Below are positions 56,130 to 64,000 of a stretch of DNA of 64,000 bases, piece by piece. The stretch lies in the NCBI GenBank assembly GCA_944381555.1, contig CALWLL010000007.1:1-64000 (forward strand), written 5' to 3'. The stretch comes from an uncultured Agathobacter sp. Its GTDB lineage: Bacteria > Bacillota > Clostridia > Lachnospirales > Lachnospiraceae. A program made the position numbers and the translations under genes. A model generated the notes under the pieces. The model had not been told where the DNA came from and made no database searches. It saw only the letters and a program-made list of their open reading frames with translations. The stretch's first letter is position 1; each line of letters starts with the position of its first letter.

Positions 56130-58199
56130 ATGAGAGTATACACACAAGGAAAGCGGCTTATCATTGCAGAAGGCAAGTATACCCTGTGGTTAGATCCTTG
56201 GGGAAGAAATTCTTTTCGTGTCCGCATGACAGGCGCTCCCCGGATGGATGGAAATGATTGGGCATTAACAGAAGAAGTAGAAGAGACGGATGTCGAGATT
56301 ACCGTAGAAGAGGCAGATACCACCGACCCTTGGTACAAGGGGGACGAATACCGGCAGTATCACCGGAAGGGTAAGGTATACACTGTAAAAAACGGCAAGA
56401 TAACTGCGAGAATAAACACGGAAGGCTGGATCAGCTACTATAACCAAAAGGGCGAGCTTCTGACGGAAGAATATTGGCGGAACCGGAACCGCATCAATCG
56501 TTACTGTGTGCCGCTGCGGGTAGATGCAAGGGAGTTAAAGCCGATTCCGGGAAGCACAGATTATGAACTGACGATGCGGTTTGAAGCGTTTGAAGATGAA
56601 AAAATCTTTGGTATGGGGCAGTATCAGGAGAAGTGCTTAAATAAGAAAGGCGCTACATTAGAGCTGGCGCACCGCAATAGTCAGGCTAGCGTGCCTTTTA
56701 TGATATCGAGCCGGGGTTATGGATTTTTCTGGAACAATCCGGCTATTGGCACAGCGACATTTGCTACCAATAAGACCGAGTGGTATGCAAAAAGCACCAA
56801 GAAATTAGATTATTTTATTACGGCGGGGGATACACCGTTTGAAATAGAAGAGCAGTATTCCGCAGCAACCGGCAGAACGCCTATGATGCCGGAATTTGGC
56901 ATGGGATACTGGCAGTGTAAGCTGCGTTATCGTAATCAGGAGGAGATACTGGCAGTTGCAAGGGAGCATAAAAGACGTGGCCTGCCGATGGATGCAATTG
57001 TGGTAGATTTCTTTCATTGGACTATGCAGGGAGAGTTCAAGTTTGAGCCGAGAGACTGGCCGGACCCGGAAGGTATGGTGCGGGAATTAAAAGAACTGGG
57101 AATCGAAACAGTCGTATCTGTGTGGCCGACGATTGATGAGCGTAGCGAGAATTTTGGAGAGATGAACGACAAAGGGTATCTGGTATCACCGGACAGAGGT
57201 ATGGCTTATCATATGTCATGGATGGGGAATACGGTATTTTATGATGCCACGCATCCCGAGGCACAGAGGTTTGTCTGGGACAAATGCAGGGAGAATTATT
57301 ACAAGAAGGGCATTCGCTGTTTTTGGCTAGACGAGGCAGAACCGGAGTACGGACCATATGATTTTGACAATTACCGTTACTATGCAGGGCCGGCGCTTCA
57401 GTGTACCAATATCTATCCGGTGGGCTACGCAAAGGGCTTTTATGATGGTCTTAAGGCTGAAGGGGAAACGGATATTCTTAGTCTTGTGCGCTGTGCATGG
57501 GCAGGAAGCCAGAAGTATGGAGTATTGACATGGTCAGGGGACGTACATTCCTCATTCCGTTCTATGAGAGAACAGTTACAGGCAGGACTGAATATGTGTG
57601 TGGCCGGAATACCCTGGTGGACTTCCGATATCGGAGGCTTCTTAGGCGGTGATATAAAAGATGAAAAATTTAAGGAGCTTTTGGTAAGATGGTTTGAATG
57701 GGGAGCGTTTTGTCCGGTTTTCCGTATGCATGGAGAGCGTTCTCCCTGGTACGAACGGGAACAGGAATTTATCAACAATGTGCGTCAGCTTACTTCAGGG
57801 CAGGATAATGAGGTATGGAGTTTTGGAGAGGATAATTATGAGATTTTAACCAGATACCTTTTCATCAGAGAGAGACTTCGTCCATATATCCGCGAATGTA
57901 TGAGAGAGGCAAGCAGGACGGGAGCCCCGGTAATGCGGCCGTTATTCTTTGATTTTTCGGAGGATAAACGGGCATGGGAAATAGAAGATTCCTATATGTT
58001 TGGCCCGGATATTCTGGTAGCGCCTGTAATGGAAGAAGGGATGAGGAAACGGCGTGTATATCTGCCAGAGGGATGTAAGTGGACAAATGCTTATACAAGG
58101 GAAGTATGCGAAGGCGGCCAGGAGGTAACCGCCTTGGCACCGATTGATATTATTCCGATATTTGTACGGGAAGGAAGAGAATACGAAATATATATATAA
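56130..58199 (+). CDS. GH31 enzyme, probable alpha-xylosidase
   Basis: 689 residues, cytoplasmic. The nucleophile is Asp401 in CFWLDEAEPE and the acid/base is Asp471 in TWSGDVHSS, both different from the WNDMNEP type at 6565. The LDEAEPE form and the place next to a GH74-like gene point to an alpha-xylosidase that removes xylose side chains from xyloglucan oligosaccharides. Alpha-glucosidase activity is not excluded. AAGGAG precedes the start. Confidence 0.88.
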   Translation: MRVYTQGKRLIIAEGKYTLWLDPWGRNSFRVRMTGAPRMDGNDWALTEEVEETDVEITVEEADTTDPWYKGDEYRQYHRKGKVYTVKNGKITARINTEGWISYYNQKGELLTEEYWRNRNRINRYCVPLRVDARELKPIPGSTDYELTMRFEAFEDEKIFGMGQYQEKCLNKKGATLELAHRNSQASVPFMISSRGYGFFWNNPAIGTATFATNKTEWYAKSTKKLDYFITAGDTPFEIEEQYSAATGRTPMMPEFGMGYWQCKLRYRNQEEILAVAREHKRRGLPMDAIVVDFFHWTMQGEFKFEPRDWPDPEGMVRELKELGIETVVSVWPTIDERSENFGEMNDKGYLVSPDRGMAYHMSWMGNTVFYDATHPEAQRFVWDKCRENYYKKGIRCFWLDEAEPEYGPYDFDNYRYYAGPALQCTNIYPVGYAKGFYDGLKAEGETDILSLVRCAWAGSQKYGVLTWSGDVHSSFRSMREQLQAGLNMCVAGIPWWTSDIGGFLGGDIKDEKFKELLVRWFEWGAFCPVFRMHGERSPWYEREQEFINNVRQLTSGQDNEVWSFGEDNYEILTRYLFIRERLRPYIRECMREASRTGAPVMRPLFFDFSEDKRAWEIEDSYMFGPDILVAPVMEEGMRKRRVYLPEGCKWTNAYTREVCEGGQEVTALAPIDIIPIFVREGREYEIYI

Positions 58200-58207
58200 A
58201 ATGAAAC

Positions 58208-58246
58208 GGGATATCCCAGATTCTATTTGGTGATATCCCATTTTTT
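58208..58246. terminator. Bidirectional terminator between the two halves of the glycan locus
   Basis: GGGATATC and GATATCCC form the stem, with a second nested pairing (CCA/TGG) in the loop and T or A runs on either side. It lies just after the GH31 stop and overlaps the stop of the convergent esterase gene. Confidence 0.8.
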
Positions 58247-59852
58247 AGTTCAGTTCCAAAATCTCATGTATAACCGGTTCATATTCTTTGTCCATAGCAT
58301 TATCTTTGACACTTTCAAATGGGGCTGCCGGGAGCCCGTACTGATTGTAAAGGCGGATCTCATACTCCGGATAGTTCGTCCAAAGATACCGTACGGCGGC
58401 AGGCTCTATGATACCGGAGGTGTCTACGACTACCTGTGTCCCTTCTATATGGGCGGAAACCGGATGATATACGTTATCTTTTCCGGCAGCTTCAAATCCA
58501 GTCAGAGTATCGTTATCTTTTGAATCCCCTTTTATTACAAGCGCATGAAAGACGTGTTTGAAGTTTATGCGTATATGGTCTTCGTAAATTTCGCAGGAGT
58601 CAAACAGCGGAGCACAGGCTTCCTCTTCGGTAATGCCTCCATAGACATGATATAAGGCCTGCCGGTAGAGGCGGTCTGCAACAGGCGCTTTGTTTTTGGG
58701 ATGAATATCGTTGAATTCGCCTGCATCTATGAGGACTGCCATCCCTGTGTTTGGAACCGTAGCGGATACCTGTTCCTGCATTTTTCGAAGGATACACCAA
58801 TTCTTGCGGTCTTCATCCTGAATATACCGATGTCCCGGAAGCTGCACATATAAAAACGGCATGGAGTCATCCTGCCAATCACTGCGCCACTGACGGATAA
58901 GAAGCTCCATCAATCTGGCATAGAGATACGGCTTATGGTCATCCGATTCGCCCTGATAATAGGTAAAACCGCGCATGGTATAAGGAACAATCCGTTGTAT
59001 CATAGTCTCATACAGACCACCCGGACGGAATGGGTGTCTTGCACACATTGGTCCGGGCCAGAGGCAGATGCCAATCCGATTCTGCACTTCCTCCCAGCTA
59101 ATATCCGGTACAGCGGCATAGAGCGCATCACATTTCTTCGTCCATTCTTTTTCGTATACCAGATATTCTTCGTAACGCCGGATAAGTTCGGCTTCGTCTT
59201 TGCCGCCTGCGGCTTTTTCATAATCTGCAAGGTATGCAAACGTCCCCTCATCAGAGGCTAAGTATTCTTTGCTCATCCAGGCGCTCGCGCTCGTTCCGCC
59301 CCAGTTGCATCCGATAAGCCCTACCGTGACGCCTAGTTTTTCAGACAGTTGTTTGCCGTAAAGATAGCCAACGCCGGACCAGGTTCTGGCGGAGTTACTG
59401 TCAAATTCCTGCCAGGAGTTTTGTGCTTCTTCCATGTAAAAAGAATCATCAATATACGATTTGCGAAGGACATTGTAAAAACGTACATTTGGCTTGTCTT
59501 CTGAAAGATAGGTATCACCGCCGATGATATTCTGTAGTTCAAATTCCATGTTGGACTGGCCGCCGCAGAGCCATACTTCGCCTATGGCAACGTTATGATA
59601 GGTGAAGGTAATGTTTTCACAGGTTACGCTTAGGGTACAAGCTGTTTTTTCGGAGAGGGGCGGAAGATAAAGCAGCCAGCGTCCCCCGGAGATGATGGTA
59701 TTTCCTTCATAGCAAAAATGCTGCCCGTTTTCTTCATAATTTAGTACAGCGGTTACATACATACCATCTTCGCCTGTACCAAAAATGGCTATGGGCTTAT
59801 GTCTTTGCAGTACCATATGATTGGAAAAAATTGCTGCTGTTTGAAATTTCAT
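58245..59852 (-). CDS. SGNH acetylesterase, sialate-O-acetylesterase-like (CE20-like)
   Basis: 535 residues, cytoplasmic. Block I with the catalytic Ser reads CGGQSNMEF, GCNWGGTSASAWMS is the oxyanion region, and the catalytic Asp/His pair is in NDIHPKNKAPVADRL. The N- and C-terminal beta domains flank a split SGNH domain, as in the family first named sialate O-acetylesterase. Related gut Clostridia enzymes (CE20) deacetylate xyloglucan, which fits the neighbours. It starts 24 bp after the GH43 gene, in the same minus-strand operon. Confidence 0.85.
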   Translation of the reverse strand: MKFQTAAIFSNHMVLQRHKPIAIFGTGEDGMYVTAVLNYEENGQHFCYEGNTIISGGRWLLYLPPLSEKTACTLSVTCENITFTYHNVAIGEVWLCGGQSNMEFELQNIIGGDTYLSEDKPNVRFYNVLRKSYIDDSFYMEEAQNSWQEFDSNSARTWSGVGYLYGKQLSEKLGVTVGLIGCNWGGTSASAWMSKEYLASDEGTFAYLADYEKAAGGKDEAELIRRYEEYLVYEKEWTKKCDALYAAVPDISWEEVQNRIGICLWPGPMCARHPFRPGGLYETMIQRIVPYTMRGFTYYQGESDDHKPYLYARLMELLIRQWRSDWQDDSMPFLYVQLPGHRYIQDEDRKNWCILRKMQEQVSATVPNTGMAVLIDAGEFNDIHPKNKAPVADRLYRQALYHVYGGITEEEACAPLFDSCEIYEDHIRINFKHVFHALVIKGDSKDNDTLTGFEAAGKDNVYHPVSAHIEGTQVVVDTSGIIEPAAVRYLWTNYPEYEIRLYNQYGLPAAPFESVKDNAMDKEYEPVIHEILELN

Positions 59853-59876
59853 TCTGTATCTGCCTCGTTTTCCTAT

Positions 59877-61376
59877 TTATAAAGTATAGTTAATTGCAAA
59901 ATTGGAAAATACCGTTGGCATGGTATCAGTATCACTCTGTGCATAGAGGACAATCATCACACCGGTAAATCCACAGGCAACCTCGCTGGAAAGGTAGCGT
60001 GTCTGAAGCCTGCCCAAATCGTGAGTGCCTTCTGCTGTTTTGCAGGAGAAGAAGTAGTCGCAGTTCGTCAGTCGGATGGTCAGGTCGGCTTGTGAGGAAA
60101 CGGTAGTGATACGATTTTGCTCGCAGATTACACCACCAATAGAGCTGCGCTTTACCACTTCGTATGCAGAAGGGGTTTTTCGGATAAATAAGTCATAGTG
60201 GTGTTCCTCGTTCATATACAGGGAAATACCGGACTCCCCATCTGTAAGGGTTACCGTACAATGTATGGTACCGTTCATCTGCCGCTGTCGGATTGCTATG
60301 CCAGAAGGAGAACCGCCTGCTTCTTCCAGCCCCATCGGCGAAGGGTGGATATGGACGCATTCGGAAGAAAATTTATATCGGCTCATGTCAGGATTTCTTA
60401 TAAATACCCAGTCGATACCGGGTGCAGTATTGGCAAAGGTTTCGGTAAGTTTGCGGGTTTGTACCACAGAGCCGGAAATACGGTCTGTCTTTACTTCAGT
60501 TGGAGTAGTGCCATTGATTCCGGCTTCAAACCATCCATCCGTATGGAAAGTAACGGGAACTAAACATACTTCACGCCCTGTGATGTGGAATGGAAGCCAG
60601 CGGTCGATCTGCCGGAATGCTAAATGCACCATCCATACATTGCCGTTGTCATCTTCGATAAGATCTCCGTGACCGCATCCCTGAAGGACATAGCCGCCCA
60701 GATTGCGGTTGGTCAGTACCGGGTTTTTTGGATCATTTTCAAAAGGTCCATAAGGGGTATTGCCCTTGGCATAGACTACCATGTGTCCATATTCTGTGCC
60801 GCCCTCTGCCACCATGATGTAGTAGGTATTGCCAAATTTGTATAGATGCGGAGATTCGATATAGCGGCCGCCGGAACCATTGTAGATGCATTTAGAGGGG
60901 GTCAGCTTTCTGCCGGTGTCAATATCAATCTCGCATTGCGTAATGCCCGATATGCCATCATCATCGTCCCCATTGCTCATAAAGTAGGTTTTGCCATCTT
61001 CAAAATAGAGAGAGGGGTCGATGCCTCCCTGCTCCACAAAAATCGGTTCGGACCATTCGCTGTGGATATTATCCGTCCATACATAGAAGTTGCCGATGCC
61101 GCCGACATGGGTGGTTACCATGTAGAAACGGCCGTTATGATAACGAATGGTCGGGGCATAGATGCCGCCGTTTACACCCTGATTTTGCAGTGGGAGTTGT
61201 GATTCTCTGGTCAGTACATGACCAATCTGTATCCAGTTTATAAGGTCTTCGCTCTCAAAAAGCGGAACTCCGGGATAATATTGGAAGGAGCTGCATACCA
61301 TGTAGTATTTCCCGTTGGCTTTGCATATGCTCGGATCCGGATAAAAGCCCGGAATGATGGGATTTGTGTATTTCAT
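59877..61376 (-). CDS. GH43 beta-xylosidase/alpha-L-arabinofuranosidase
   Basis: 499 residues. A five-bladed propeller with the general base Asp in YPDPSICK, the pKa-modulating Asp in GGIDPSLYFEDG and the acid Glu in YIESPHLYK, followed by a C-terminal beta-sandwich (DUF1349/GH43-C type). No signal peptide. It would remove xylose or arabinose from imported oligosaccharides. TGGAGG lies 8 bp upstream. The gene is divergent from the serine hydrolase at 61591. Confidence 0.92.
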   Translation of the reverse strand: MKYTNPIIPGFYPDPSICKANGKYYMVCSSFQYYPGVPLFESEDLINWIQIGHVLTRESQLPLQNQGVNGGIYAPTIRYHNGRFYMVTTHVGGIGNFYVWTDNIHSEWSEPIFVEQGGIDPSLYFEDGKTYFMSNGDDDDGISGITQCEIDIDTGRKLTPSKCIYNGSGGRYIESPHLYKFGNTYYIMVAEGGTEYGHMVVYAKGNTPYGPFENDPKNPVLTNRNLGGYVLQGCGHGDLIEDDNGNVWMVHLAFRQIDRWLPFHITGREVCLVPVTFHTDGWFEAGINGTTPTEVKTDRISGSVVQTRKLTETFANTAPGIDWVFIRNPDMSRYKFSSECVHIHPSPMGLEEAGGSPSGIAIRQRQMNGTIHCTVTLTDGESGISLYMNEEHHYDLFIRKTPSAYEVVKRSSIGGVICEQNRITTVSSQADLTIRLTNCDYFFSCKTAEGTHDLGRLQTRYLSSEVACGFTGVMIVLYAQSDTDTMPTVFSNFAINYTL

Positions 61377-61590
61377 AGGTGCCTCCAGAATTTGTTTTTT
61401 ACTCTTTTATAGCTGTAGTATAGTGGTTTTGGCTGAAAGAGGAAATGTAATTATTGGAACAAAGTTACCATAATTTTTAGGGTATCCTATCTCGCTTTTT
61501 TGCGGTTTTTTTATAAGAGCCTGCAATATATAATAAATTAAACGAAAGGAAGTCTGTTTACACTATGACTTACGAAAAGGAATTAGATAG

Positions 61591-62766
61591 ATGAAAGATT
61601 TGACGAAAAAAGTACAGACAGTCATGCAGCAGGGAATTGACAGGGGTGAGATAGCCGGAGCAAATGTATTGATTCTGCAAGACGGTCATGAGCGGGTTTA
61701 TGCGGAAGCAGGTTATGCCAATATCGAAGAAAAAAAGCCTTACCGGAGAGATACCATCTGTAGATTATACTCTCTGAGCAAACCGGTTACTGCGGCTTTA
61801 GCCATGCTGCTTATGGAGCGGGGACTGTTGGAATTAGGGCAGCCGGTAGGCGATATTCTGCCGGCGTTTCGTGATATGACAGTCTGGGAGAATGGACAAT
61901 CTGTTCCTGCCAAGCGTTGTTTACTGGTCAGGCATCTGCTGAATATGACATCGGGCTTCTCGTATGGCGGTCCGGACGCGGCGGGGCAGCAGATATGGCG
62001 CATTCTGGAAGAAATGGATGAAAGACTTTACAGCGGCCGCCCAATGTCCACGAAGGAGTATGTGAACCGGCTTGGAGGCTGTGATTTGTCCTATCATCCG
62101 GGAGACGCATGGGAATATGGCGTTTCAGCGGACGTGCTGGGAGAGGTAATAGCAGAGGTAAGCGGGATGTCCTTTGGGGAGTTTCTGCAAAAAGAACTGC
62201 TAAAGCCGCTGGAGATGACAGATACGGGTTTTTATGTGCCGAAAGAAAAACAATCCCGTCTGGCTGATGCATATGAGAAGACAGCAGATGGTATGAAGTT
62301 GTGTGTTACAAACCATCTGGGCATTAAATACACTATGGACATTCCGCCGGCATTTGAATCCGGCGGGGCAGGCTTAGTATCTACGATAGAAGATTACAGT
62401 CACTTTGCCATAATGCTGATACAGGGCGGACGCTACAAGGATAGGCAGCTACTATCCCCTAAGACGGTAGAATTTTTGACGGGAAGCAGATTAACGCCTT
62501 GGCAAAAAGAGAAAATGTGGCGTCTGTGGGATGGAATGTATGGATATAATTACGGAAACCTGATGCGTGTTATGGAAGAACCTCTTATGGCATCTTTTCA
62601 CACATGGAAGGGGGAATATGGCTGGGATGGCTGGTTAGGAACCTATTTTGCCAATAGTCCGGGAAATGGTCTTACCATACTGCTGACCGCGCAGCGCAAA
62701 GATGGAGGAACGATGGATGTGACAAGGCGCCTTAGAAATGTTCTGGCAGCAAATCTGGATATATAG
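61591..62766 (+). CDS. Beta-lactamase-fold serine hydrolase (class C/esterase family)
   Basis: 391 residues, cytoplasmic. The nucleophile motif SxxK is in RLYSLSKPVTAALAM, and the Tyr region is WEYGVSADVLGEV. Proteins of this fold in glycan loci act as esterases rather than beta-lactamases. A possible 9-codon leader frame (ATG 61565) ends with its TGA overlapping this gene's ATG, hinting at translational coupling. The phosphorylase gene lies 75 bp downstream. Confidence 0.85.
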   Translation: MKDLTKKVQTVMQQGIDRGEIAGANVLILQDGHERVYAEAGYANIEEKKPYRRDTICRLYSLSKPVTAALAMLLMERGLLELGQPVGDILPAFRDMTVWENGQSVPAKRCLLVRHLLNMTSGFSYGGPDAAGQQIWRILEEMDERLYSGRPMSTKEYVNRLGGCDLSYHPGDAWEYGVSADVLGEVIAEVSGMSFGEFLQKELLKPLEMTDTGFYVPKEKQSRLADAYEKTADGMKLCVTNHLGIKYTMDIPPAFESGGAGLVSTIEDYSHFAIMLIQGGRYKDRQLLSPKTVEFLTGSRLTPWQKEKMWRLWDGMYGYNYGNLMRVMEEPLMASFHTWKGEYGWDGWLGTYFANSPGNGLTILLTAQRKDGGTMDVTRRLRNVLAANLDI

Positions 62767-62841
62767 CAGGGAATCTATGACAGGGTTACCGGGATACAGC
62801 AATTGCCGGTAGATCAATCTTGAATATTGAGGAGATAGAAG

Positions 62842-64000
62842 ATGAAATATGGATATTTTGATGACAAAAACAGGGAATATGTGATTGATACCCCAAAGAC
62901 TCCGCTTCCTTGGATCAACTACTTAGGCTGTAAGGAGTTTTTCTCGCTGGTATCGAATACTTGCGGCGGCTATTCCTTTTATAAGGACGCAAAGCTTCTG
63001 CGCCTGACGCGCTACCGCTATAACAATGTACCGTATGACACAGGCGGCAAATATTATTACATAACAGACGGTGACGTTACATGGAATCCGGGATGGCAGC
63101 CAATGAAGACAACGCTGGATTCTTATGAATGCCGGCATGGTATGGGATATTCCAGATGGACGTCTTCTAAAAATGGGCTTACGGCATCGGTGTTAGCTTT
63201 TGTTCCGCTTGATGATAATTGTGAAATAAACCGTGTGACTCTTACCAATAAGTCCGATAAAGCCAAAGACATCAAACTCTTTTCTTACATTGAATGGTGT
63301 CTGTGGAATGCGGATGATGACATGAAGAACTTCCAGCGTCTTTTAAGCTGCGGAGAGGTAGAGGTAGAAGATTCTGTCATTTATCACAAGACAGAATACA
63401 GAGAGCGCCGTAATCATTATGCTTTTTACTCTGTAAATCATCCGGTAAATGGTTTTGATACCGACAGAGATAAGTTTCTTGGTATCTACAATGGCTTAGA
63501 CCATGCAGATGTAATTGCAGAAGGTCAGTGCAAAAACTCCATTGCCAGCGGCTGGTCGCCAATTGCCGCGCATCAAATCAATATCCGCATACAGCCGGGA
63601 GAATCAAGGGAATTGATTTTTATGCTCGGCTATATTGAGAATCCACAGGAGGAAAAGTGGGAAGCGCACAATATCATCAACAAGAAACGGGCGATTGCTT
63701 TATATGAAAAGTACCGGACGCCGGCCGCAGTAGAGGCAGCCTATGAAGAACTGAAAAGCTATTGGACAGATTTGCTTGGATTGTTTCAGGTTAAGAGCAA
63801 GGATGATAAGTTAGACCGTATGGTAAACATCTGGAATCAGTATCAGTGTATGATTACGTTTAATATGTCGCGTTCGGCATCTTACTACGAGTCCGGTATT
63901 GGCAGAGGGATGGGCTTCCGGGATTCCTGTCAGGATCTGTTAGGCTTTGTGCATCTGATTCCGGAAAGAGCGAGAGAACGTATCATTGACATCGCATCCA
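62842..64000 (+). CDS. GH94 cellobiose/cellodextrin phosphorylase, cut by the window end
   Basis: The first 386 residues are present. The N-terminal beta-sandwich ([20 protein letters not shown], then [20 protein letters not shown]) and the substrate loop [18 protein letters not shown] identify GH94. The catalytic Asp region and the rest of the (alpha/alpha)6 barrel lie beyond 64000. It uses phosphate to split cellobiose into glucose 1-phosphate and glucose, completing breakdown of the xyloglucan backbone. GGAG precedes the ATG. Confidence 0.92.
   Translation, partial: MKYGYFDDKNREYVIDTPKTPLPWINYLGCKEFFSLVSNTCGGYSFYKDAKLLRLTRYRYNNVPYDTGGKYYYITDGDVTWNPGWQPMKTTLDSYECRHGMGYSRWTSSKNGLTASVLAFVPLDDNCEINRVTLTNKSDKAKDIKLFSYIEWCLWNADDDMKNFQRLLSCGEVEVEDSVIYHKTEYRERRNHYAFYSVNHPVNGFDTDRDKFLGIYNGLDHADVIAEGQCKNSIASGWSPIAAHQINIRIQPGESRELIFMLGYIENPQEEKWEAHNIINKKRAIALYEKYRTPAAVEAAYEELKSYWTDLLGLFQVKSKDDKLDRMVNIWNQYQCMITFNMSRSASYYESGIGRGMGFRDSCQDLLGFVHLIPERARERIIDIAS

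Overview
The window looks like a chromosomal segment from a gut-type Lachnospiraceae bacterium (Clostridia, low-to-moderate GC). The reasons are the small Lachnospiraceae-type families (DUF4250-, DUF6472-, DUF6465-, DUF6106-like), type III glutamine synthetase, a two-gene SufBC-like module, the hprK/rapZ/whiA/HPr context, AGGAGG ribosome binding sites and an intracellular plant-glycan locus. The genus cannot be fixed from the sequence alone.

Layout. 1-1.1 kb is AT-rich, gene-poor DNA with decayed remnants (an IS1380-like transposase fragment and a GNAT N-terminal fragment). 1.1-13.1 kb holds a membrane methyl-accepting signalling protein, pyruvate kinase, an SH3b protein, an EamA permease, a GH31 glucosidase, a low-complexity coat-like protein followed by a large exported protein, an atypical HPr and an Ala/Lys/Pro-rich DUF6465-like protein. 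13.2-28.5 kb is one long plus-strand operon for a Pel-like exopolysaccharide. It encodes a DUF2304 protein, an SDR-PelD fusion with a degenerate GGDEF domain that keeps the c-di-GMP I-site, a PelE-like protein, a GT-C-like membrane protein, a Dpm-type GT2, a DUF2194-like protein, PelF, PelG, a second flippase fused to a ParB-like domain, and two GT2 enzymes. Two tRNA genes (Gly, Phe) follow on the minus strand.

28.8-34.7 kb carries a glycogen debranching enzyme, a DUF6106-like protein, a minimal SufC/SufB pair, a YvyF-like zinc-ribbon protein and glutamate racemase. 34.9-39.4 kb is a minus-strand cassette: two TetR regulators, a coiled-coil protein, a second FtsH broken by one missing base, and a DUF308/HdeD-like membrane protein. 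It has a TetR-type operator over its promoter. 39.6-53.7 kb is core housekeeping: two tiny conserved proteins, the intact FtsH, UvrC, HprK, an M18 aminopeptidase, MurB, RapZ, WhiA, a Crh-like HPr, a lipid kinase, class II aldolase and GlnN.

53.8-64 kb is a cytoplasmic hemicellulose (probably xyloglucan) utilisation locus: GH74-like, GH31, a CE20-like acetylesterase, GH43, a serine hydrolase and a GH94 phosphorylase cut by the window end.

The most distinctive system is the 13.2-28.5 kb operon. A c-di-GMP-responsive Pel-type synthase core is interleaved with a lipid-phosphate-sugar module (DUF2304, Dpm-like GT2, GT-C), a second MOP-family flippase and two more GT2 enzymes. This suggests a decorated or second polymer made under the same control. 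The FtsH/HdeD/TetR cassette is the second unusual unit.
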